This document shows, in pieces, positions 21,839-26,593 of a stretch of DNA of 26,593 nt. A program made the position numbers and the translations under genes. How positions within the stretch are numbered: the stretch's first letter is position 1; each line of letters begins with the position of its first letter. A model generated the notes under the pieces. That model saw only the letters and a list, made by a program, of their open reading frames with translations. It was not told the DNA's origin and ran no database searches. The DNA lies in NCBI GenBank assembly GCA_023418095.1, contig JAEZDL010000176.1:1-26593 (forward strand), read 5' to 3'. This stretch comes from Bacteroidota bacterium (GTDB lineage Bacteria; Bacteroidota; Bacteroidia; Flavobacteriales_F; PHOS-HE28).

Positions 21839-22615
21839 ATGAGAGCCATCTGGAAAGGAGCGATAGCCTTCGGGCTGGTGAACATCCCGGTGAAGATGTT
21901 CAGTGCCACGCAGGGCAGCGAGCTCGATCTGGATATGCTCGATTCGAAGGACAACAGCAAGATCCGGTTCCGGCGCGTGAATGAGGCCACGGGAAAGGAA
22001 GTGCCATGGGAGCGGATCGTTCGCGCGTACGATCATCAAGGACAGTACGTGATCGTGTCCGATGAGGATATGAAGGCCGCGGCGGCTGAAAAGACGGGCA
22101 CCATCGCCGTGCAGGAATTCATTCCGGAGGAACAGGTGCCGGGAAAATATTTCGAGAAACCTTATTACCTCGCTCCCGAGAAGAGCGGCGCACGCGCCTA
22201 CGTACTGCTGCGCGAGGCCTTGAAGAAAAGCAGGAAGGTGGCGATGACGACCTTCGTTATGCGCACCAAGGAACATCCAGGCCTGCTCGTGCCCGATGGC
22301 GACGTGCTGATCTTGAACCAGCTGCGGTTCGCGGAGGAGGTGCGCGATCCCAAGGAACTGGACATTCCGCATGATATGAAGCTTGCGCCAGCGGAATTGA
22401 AGCTCGCACTTTCATTGATCGATCAGGGCACGGGCGAATTCGACATCTCACAGTACAAGGACACATACTCCGAGCAGCTGATGAAGATGATCCACGCGAA
22501 GGCGAAGGGCAAGACCATACCTGTGAAGGAATTGAAAGTGGTGCACACCAAGAGCGATGATCTGATGGAACAGCTCAAGGCCAGCCTGAATACGCGTAAG
22601 AAGAAGGCTTCATGA
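21839..22615 (+). CDS. ku: Ku protein (bacterial NHEJ)
   Basis: 258 aa DNA-end-binding protein of bacterial non-homologous end joining. It starts MRAIWKGAIAFGLVNIPVKM, the invariant Ku N-terminus. The Ku core continues with RFRRVNEATGKEVPWERIVR, YVIVSDEDMKAAA, PEEQVPGKYFEKPYYLAPEK and AYVLLREALKKSRKVAMTTF. The C-terminus (LKASLNTRKKKAS) is short and basic, without a long lysine-rich extension. As a homodimer it threads onto double-strand ends and recruits LigD. Its stop overlaps the LigD start (ATGA, 22612-22615), so the two are translationally coupled. Confidence 0.97.
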   Translation: MRAIWKGAIAFGLVNIPVKMFSATQGSELDLDMLDSKDNSKIRFRRVNEATGKEVPWERIVRAYDHQGQYVIVSDEDMKAAAAEKTGTIAVQEFIPEEQVPGKYFEKPYYLAPEKSGARAYVLLREALKKSRKVAMTTFVMRTKEHPGLLVPDGDVLILNQLRFAEEVRDPKELDIPHDMKLAPAELKLALSLIDQGTGEFDISQYKDTYSEQLMKMIHAKAKGKTIPVKELKVVHTKSDDLMEQLKASLNTRKKKAS

Positions 22616-25143
22616 GCCGCCTCTCCACGTACCGCGCGAAACGCGATCTCGATCGCACACCGGAGCCTGGCGGATCGAAGAAAGCACCGAAGCAGGATAG
22701 AAAGATCTTCGTGATCCAGAGGCACAAGGCCACTCGGTTGCACTACGATGTGCGCCTCGAGATGGAAGGTGTGCTGAAAAGTTGGGCGGTACCAAAAGGG
22801 CCATCACTGGATCCAAGGGATCGCAGGCTGGCGATGATGGTGGAAGATCATCCCTATGACTACAAGGATTTCGAAGGGCTGATCCCACCAGGCAATTACG
22901 GTGCGGGGATCGTGGAGATCTGGGACAAGGGGTTCTATGAACCGATCGACGCGAACGGCAGAACGATCAGCGAAGATCGGATCTTGAAAGACCTGGAGAA
23001 CGGCTCGATCAAGTTCAGGCTGCATGGCAGGAAACTGAAGGGCGAATTCGCGCTGGTACGCATGCAGAAGAACAAGGCCGGGAATGCCTGGTTGATGATC
23101 AAGCACCGAGATGAGAACGCGGTAGCCGGTTACGATAGTGAAGATCATGTGGCCAGGGATTCACCGATCAACAAGGCCTTGAACAGGGCCGGCAAGCCTG
23201 CCAGGAAACCTGCTGCAAAGAGAAAAAGTTCAACGGCGCGAAGCCCGGGGAAGAAAGCTTCGGAACCGATCAGGCCGATGTTGGCGAAGCTTCACGACCA
23301 ACCTTTCGACGACGATGACTGGCTCTTCGAAGTGAAGTGGGACGGCTACCGGGCCATCGCGGAAACGGGATCGGATGTGCGCTTGTATTCGCGCAACGGG
23401 AATTCATTCGCCGCAGCATATCCCGATGTGGTGCGATCGCTAGGCCGGCTCAAGGACGAACTGGTGATCGATGGTGAAGTGGTCGCCCTGGATCCGAACG
23501 GCCTTCCAACGTTCCAAGGATTGCAGAACGCATTGGATGATCGTACGATCCACATCGTGTACTACGCGTTCGATCTGCTGCGGATCAATGGAGAGGACCT
23601 TACGGCGCTTCCGCTGATCGAGCGCAAGGAACGTCTGCAGAAAGCGGTCCCGACCGATGAACATCTTCGTTACAGCGATCACATCATCGGTGAGGGAAGA
23701 TCCTTCTTCGCGATCACTGCGGATAAAGGGCTTGAAGGCATCATGGCCAAGAAGATGGATTCGCCCTATCTGCCCGGCCGCCGATCGAGCGAATGGCTGA
23801 AGTTGAAACATCATCAGGGACAGGAGGTGATCATCGGTGGTTACACGGAGCCGCGCGGTTCACGCGATCATTTCGGATCGCTACTGCTCGGGGTTCATGA
23901 AGGCGATCGGTTGAAATACGTCGGTCACGCCGGTACCGGTTTCACGCAGAAGAGCCTGAAGGATCTGATGGAAAGGATGCGTCCACTGGTACGGACGAAA
24001 AGTCCATTCCATGGCAAGGTGACGACCAACACGCCGGCGGTGTGGCTGGAACCCGATCTGGTGTGCAACGTGAAATTCACAGAGTGGACCAAGGACGGCA
24101 AGATGCGGCATCCGGTCTTCCTTGGTCTCCGGAACGATAAGGAGGCGGCCGAGGTGGTGCGTGAGACGAAGGAGCCGCCCAAAGCAAGGGCCCGATCGAA
24201 AAAGAGCGGAGCAGGCGGTGGACCAACGCGCGATGATGAGCATACACTGAAGGTGGGCCGAAAGCAGATCAAGCTCACCAACCAGAACAAGGTCTACTGG
24301 CCCGATGAAGGGATCACAAAAGGCGATCTGATCGAGTATTATGATCGGATGCATAGATACATCCTTCCCTACATGAAGGATCGGCCGCAATCGCTGAAAC
24401 GGAACCCGGGTGGTATTGCCGATAAGGGTTTCTACCAGAAGGAAGCGGGTGCGAACATGGCCGGATGGATCCACACCGAACCGCTGGATTCAAAGGTGCG
24501 CAAGGGCCGGATCAATTATATCATCTGCAACGATCGAGCGACCTTGTTGTACCTCGCCAACCTGGGCTGCATCGAATTCAATCCGTGGAGTTCCCGCTAC
24601 CAAAGACCCGATCATCCGGAACATATCATCATCGATCTCGATCCGGGAGAGAAGACCACGTTCGATCAGGCGGTAGAGGCCGCACTTGCCGTGAAGGTGA
24701 TCTGTGATGAGATCGGAGCGCCTGCGTTCTGCAAGACATCCGGCGCATCCGGTCTGCATATCTATCTGCCGACGAAGGCGAGATACACATACGAGGAACT
24801 GGCGCCATTGGCCGAGGCGATCGCTGCACGCACCACCGATCTGCTACCTGGCACAACGACCATCGAGCGAACGATCGCGAAACGTGGCGGCAAGTTGTAT
24901 GTGGACCATCTACAGAACCGGAAAGGGCAGACCCTTGCCTGTGCGTACAGCGTTCGGCCCGTGCCCGGTGCAACGGTCTCGACACCACTGGATTGGAAGG
25001 AAGTGAGGCCAGGGCTTGATCGTGCAGCGTTCACGATGCGGACGGTTCCCAGCCGTGTGGAAGCGCGTGGTGATCTCTTCACAGGGGTTCGCGGCAAAGG
25101 CCTGGACCTAAGAAAGTGCCTTTCCAGGATCGAGGGCTTCTGA
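22612..25143 (+). CDS. ligD: DNA ligase D (3'-phosphoesterase, ligase and polymerase domains)
   Basis: 843 aa, domain order phosphoesterase-ligase-polymerase as in Pseudomonas aeruginosa LigD. The 3'-phosphoesterase (about 30-170) has metal-site residues H38, H44, D46 and H80 (IQRHKATRLHYDVRLE and VEDHPYDY). A Lys/Pro/Ala linker (190-218) follows. The ATP-dependent ligase has EVKWDGYR with nucleotide-accepting K242, then LYSRNGNSF, DGEVVAL, YYAFDLL, GLEGIMAKKMDSPY and SEWLKLKHHQ. An archaeo-eukaryotic primase-type polymerase (about 545-843) has catalytic DLDP at 675-678 (D675 and D677) and KTSGASGLHIYLP. All three activities appear intact. It trims, fills and seals ends held by Ku, acting in the nucleoid. 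Start by ATGA overlap with Ku. Confidence 0.97.
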   Translation: MSRLSTYRAKRDLDRTPEPGGSKKAPKQDRKIFVIQRHKATRLHYDVRLEMEGVLKSWAVPKGPSLDPRDRRLAMMVEDHPYDYKDFEGLIPPGNYGAGIVEIWDKGFYEPIDANGRTISEDRILKDLENGSIKFRLHGRKLKGEFALVRMQKNKAGNAWLMIKHRDENAVAGYDSEDHVARDSPINKALNRAGKPARKPAAKRKSSTARSPGKKASEPIRPMLAKLHDQPFDDDDWLFEVKWDGYRAIAETGSDVRLYSRNGNSFAAAYPDVVRSLGRLKDELVIDGEVVALDPNGLPTFQGLQNALDDRTIHIVYYAFDLLRINGEDLTALPLIERKERLQKAVPTDEHLRYSDHIIGEGRSFFAITADKGLEGIMAKKMDSPYLPGRRSSEWLKLKHHQGQEVIIGGYTEPRGSRDHFGSLLLGVHEGDRLKYVGHAGTGFTQKSLKDLMERMRPLVRTKSPFHGKVTTNTPAVWLEPDLVCNVKFTEWTKDGKMRHPVFLGLRNDKEAAEVVRETKEPPKARARSKKSGAGGGPTRDDEHTLKVGRKQIKLTNQNKVYWPDEGITKGDLIEYYDRMHRYILPYMKDRPQSLKRNPGGIADKGFYQKEAGANMAGWIHTEPLDSKVRKGRINYIICNDRATLLYLANLGCIEFNPWSSRYQRPDHPEHIIIDLDPGEKTTFDQAVEAALAVKVICDEIGAPAFCKTSGASGLHIYLPTKARYTYEELAPLAEAIAARTTDLLPGTTTIERTIAKRGGKLYVDHLQNRKGQTLACAYSVRPVPGATVSTPLDWKEVRPGLDRAAFTMRTVPSRVEARGDLFTGVRGKGLDLRKCLSRIEGF

Positions 25144-25256
25144 TCCCGCGAACGGCGGGGAAAGCAAGGTAAAGGGCGGCCGATCGGACACCTGAAAGAA
25201 ATTCCGGTGGCATGGATCATGCACCCCGCCGCGTGCATTCAATACCTCATTTTGAA

Positions 25257-25724
25257 ATGGATAACACGAATACGAAAAAAGGTCTCAAGGACATCGCCGA
25301 ACTGCTGATAGACAGCCAGAAAGGTTACAAGGAAGCCGCCGATCGCGTGGAGGCTCCACACTTGAAGCAATTGCTTATGCGCCTGAGTTCGGAGCGTAGC
25401 GCCCTGATCAATCAGGCGAACTCACAATTGCGTATGCTCGGTGAAGATGACGTGCCCACCGATGGCACTTTCAAAGGGTCGCTGCACCGCGCATGGATCG
25501 ATCTGCGTGATTCACTTTCCGCAAGCGATAACGCGAATGTGCTTGATGAATGTGAGCGGGGCGAAAAGTATCTCCTCGAGCGGTACGATGATCTGCTGAA
25601 CGATCAGGAGCTGGCCGAAGGCGCACGTTCCGTGCTGAACGAGCAGCGCATGAAAGTGCAGACCAACATCAGCGAGATACAGGCTTTGCTCGCCACACAC
25701 CAGGCAAGCGAAAAGAACAAATGA
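25257..25724 (+). CDS. DUF2383 (PA2169-type) four-helix-bundle protein
   Basis: 155 aa from MDNTNTKKGLKDIAELLIDS. It has four helices: LKDIAELLIDSQKGYKEAAD, EAPHLKQLLMRLSSERSALI, FKGSLHRAWIDLRDSLSASD, and ANVLDECERGEKYLLERYDD / ARSVLNEQRMKVQTNISEIQ. This is the ferritin-like DUF2383 pattern (Y-K-E-A-A-D, then R-A-W-x-D-L-R, then E-x-x-E-x-x-x-x-x-x-Y). Such proteins are stress-associated and of unknown biochemistry. The frame is open upstream to 25212, but the internal Met starts the family sequence. It lies 113 bp after LigD, with only a weak GC hairpin between, so it could share that transcript. Confidence 0.85.
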   Translation: MDNTNTKKGLKDIAELLIDSQKGYKEAADRVEAPHLKQLLMRLSSERSALINQANSQLRMLGEDDVPTDGTFKGSLHRAWIDLRDSLSASDNANVLDECERGEKYLLERYDDLLNDQELAEGARSVLNEQRMKVQTNISEIQALLATHQASEKNK

Positions 25725-25750
25725 TCCATAGGCAGCCAGCCTGATGGATC
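25723..25750 (+). terminator. Possible stem-loop after DUF2383 gene
   Basis: GATCCAT-AGGC (25723-25733), loop AGCCA, then GCCT-G-ATGGATC (25739-25750): 11 bp with one bulged G, starting at the stop codon. There is no T tract (an A run follows), so it may be an mRNA leader structure for the next gene instead of a terminator. Confidence 0.35.
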
Positions 25751-25769
25751 GATCAAAAAAACCAACAAG

Positions 25770-26306
25770 ATGGCTCTTGAGATCAAACCGGCTTACGGGG
25801 AAGCGCAGTATGAAAAGGCTGCAGCCTACTTCGATCGGCTACTGATGGAAGAGGTCGTGGGCTTCAAGAGCCGCGACCGGGCCATCGTGATGCAACTTTC
25901 ATCCGCCAGCCCAAAGGAGGCCGCCTATCTGTACCTGATCCCTGAAGAGGGCGGGGTGCCGAGCGGTGGTGATCTGTGGGTGATGGTGCGCAACATCAGG
26001 AAGGCGATCAGCAAGTTGATGAAATGTGATGGTAGCGTGGAGCAGGTGGAAAGGTCGATCGCTTCACTTCCCCATCATTGCGAAAGCAACGAACCGATCA
26101 CCCTGTTCGCGCAGGTGTGGGATGGTGAAGAGCAGAAGACCGATCCGGAATTCGCCTTCGTATTCACCGAAAGTTCCCTGGTCTATGCCGGTGGCAACAA
26201 GGTGCGGTTCGCGAAGCTGGAGGATGATCTATATGGTTTGGCCCTGCAGGGCCAGGGCAGCTATCTAATAGAAGTACATGGTGAAGAGAATGAGTTGAGC
26301 AATTGA
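25770..26306 (+). CDS. Hypothetical protein with C-terminal LYGLALxGxGSYLIE motif (copy B)
   Basis: 178 aa from MALEIKPAYGEAQYEKAAAY. An N-terminal helix (QYEKAAAYFDRLLMEEVVGF) leads to a beta segment (AIVMQLSSASPKEAAYLYLI), then a helical part (LWVMVRNIRKAISKLMKCDG and SVEQVERSIASL). The beta-rich end has PITLFAQVWDGEEQ, FAFVFTESSLVYAGGNKVRF and KLEDDLYGLALQGQGSY. The motif at 154-168 and the preceding LVxxG-x-x-VxF-x-x-L pattern match the protein at 16537-17097, so the two are divergent paralogues. No export signal. A strong terminator follows. Family unknown. Confidence 0.75.
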   Translation: MALEIKPAYGEAQYEKAAAYFDRLLMEEVVGFKSRDRAIVMQLSSASPKEAAYLYLIPEEGGVPSGGDLWVMVRNIRKAISKLMKCDGSVEQVERSIASLPHHCESNEPITLFAQVWDGEEQKTDPEFAFVFTESSLVYAGGNKVRFAKLEDDLYGLALQGQGSYLIEVHGEENELSN

Positions 26307-26330
26307 ATCGATAGGATACATTCGGAATAT

Positions 26331-26360
26331 GGACCCCGATCCGTTGTGGATCGGGGTTCT
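26331..26360 (+). terminator. Rho-independent terminator
   Basis: GGACCCCGATCC / GGATCGGGGTTC with loop GTTGT, 9 perfect pairs plus three outer ones including one G-U, followed by TTTATTGCTTTAT. It lies 24 bp after the copy B stop codon. Confidence 0.88.
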
Positions 26361-26570
26361 TTATTGCTTTATCATGTCGCTCCGAGAGCCGTCCGGTCGG
26401 TGCGGGGATCTGCTGTGATCATTTCTCATTCCTGGGGGTGCGAGAATGATGAGCTTGCTTCACGTTGAAAACTCGAACCCCGGCCTTACGGGGCCGGGGT
26501 TCGAGGATCGCGGTGGAAGGTTATCCCGCCGCTAATGGCGATACTGGATCATACTACTGTATTCCTTGGA
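26361..26570. other. Intergenic stretch without a gene
   Basis: No open frame with coding character is seen on either strand. Apart from the hairpin at 26472-26505, I see nothing here. The sequence is still GATC-containing and not repetitive. Confidence 0.6.
26472..26505 (-). terminator. Long perfect hairpin, probable terminator of a minus-strand gene beyond the window
   Basis: 14-bp stem CTCGAACCCCGGCC / GGCCGGGGTTCGAG with a 6-nt loop TTACGG. On the minus strand it is followed by TTTTCAACG, a short U tract, and it lies downstream of a likely gene end at 26571. Confidence 0.7.
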
Positions 26571-26593
26571 TCATTCGGCTTCTTCATTCACAT
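26571..26593 (-). CDS. Possible 3' end of a minus-strand gene cut by the window
   Basis: The minus strand reads ...VNEEAE followed by a TGA stop (TCA at 26571-26573) to the window edge. Only seven codons are visible, so this rests on the hairpin downstream at 26472-26505 and the acidic ending. Other frames cannot be excluded. Confidence 0.25.

Noticed and set aside
21524..22372. 282-aa minus-strand ORF opposite Ku
   Set aside because: It is antisense to the well-identified Ku gene and has no recognisable domains.

Overview
The window (about 26.6 kb, moderately GC-rich) looks like a chromosomal piece of a member of the Bacteroidota, most likely from the Flavobacteriales/Sphingobacteriales side. 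The pointers are a secreted cupredoxin with a C-terminal type IX secretion (T9SS) sorting domain, a BrxA-type bacilliredoxin, a perfect Bacteroidota -7 box (TAAATTTG) and starts that mostly lack a clear Shine-Dalgarno. No phage, insertion sequence, CRISPR array or rRNA is visible. GATC tetramers are strikingly frequent throughout, inside and outside genes.

Layout. 1-2145 is housekeeping: a truncated S41 C-terminal-processing protease, a dCMP deaminase and tRNA-Leu(CAA) on the minus strand, and a bacilliredoxin on the plus strand. 2150-4065 holds small, mostly disordered proteins on the minus strand plus one Pro/Gly-rich plus-strand ORF. 4330-7313 is a plus-strand run: a Gly/Ser-rich small protein, a DUF892 ferritin-like protein with a Ser/Gly/Arg-rich N-terminal extension, a zinc alcohol/formaldehyde-type dehydrogenase and a tail-anchored protein. 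7348-12270 holds redox and envelope genes: a thioredoxin-reductase-like flavoprotein, two secreted LTxxQ (Spy/CpxP-like) proteins, a lipoprotein and a FAD oxidoreductase with a C-terminal Rieske domain. 12488-13907 holds a YtxH protein, a small coiled coil, the cupredoxin and a small basic protein.

14199-20222 is a compact plus-strand cluster of unknown small proteins, a RES-domain-like protein, a protein ending in the LYGLAL motif, a fused trehalose-6-phosphate synthase/phosphatase and a Gly/Thr-rich single-pass membrane protein. After a minus-strand AsmA/DUF748-like protein (20272-21504) comes an NHEJ operon (21699-25143): a 45-residue ORF, Ku and a three-domain LigD. A DUF2383 four-helix protein and a second LYGLAL-motif protein close the window.

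Read together (inference), this is a stress-survival island: trehalose synthesis, NHEJ for breaks in non-dividing or dried cells, ferritin-like and helical-bundle stress proteins (DUF892, DUF2383, YtxH), thiol and aldehyde redox enzymes, envelope-stress-like LTxxQ proteins and about ten hydrophilic low-complexity proteins. The same gene classes occur in the general-stress regulons of Proteobacteria. No dedicated regulator is encoded here. The least explained parts are the LYGLAL paralogue pair, the unknown genes ahead of the trehalose gene, the micro-ORF fused to the Ku operon and the GATC density.
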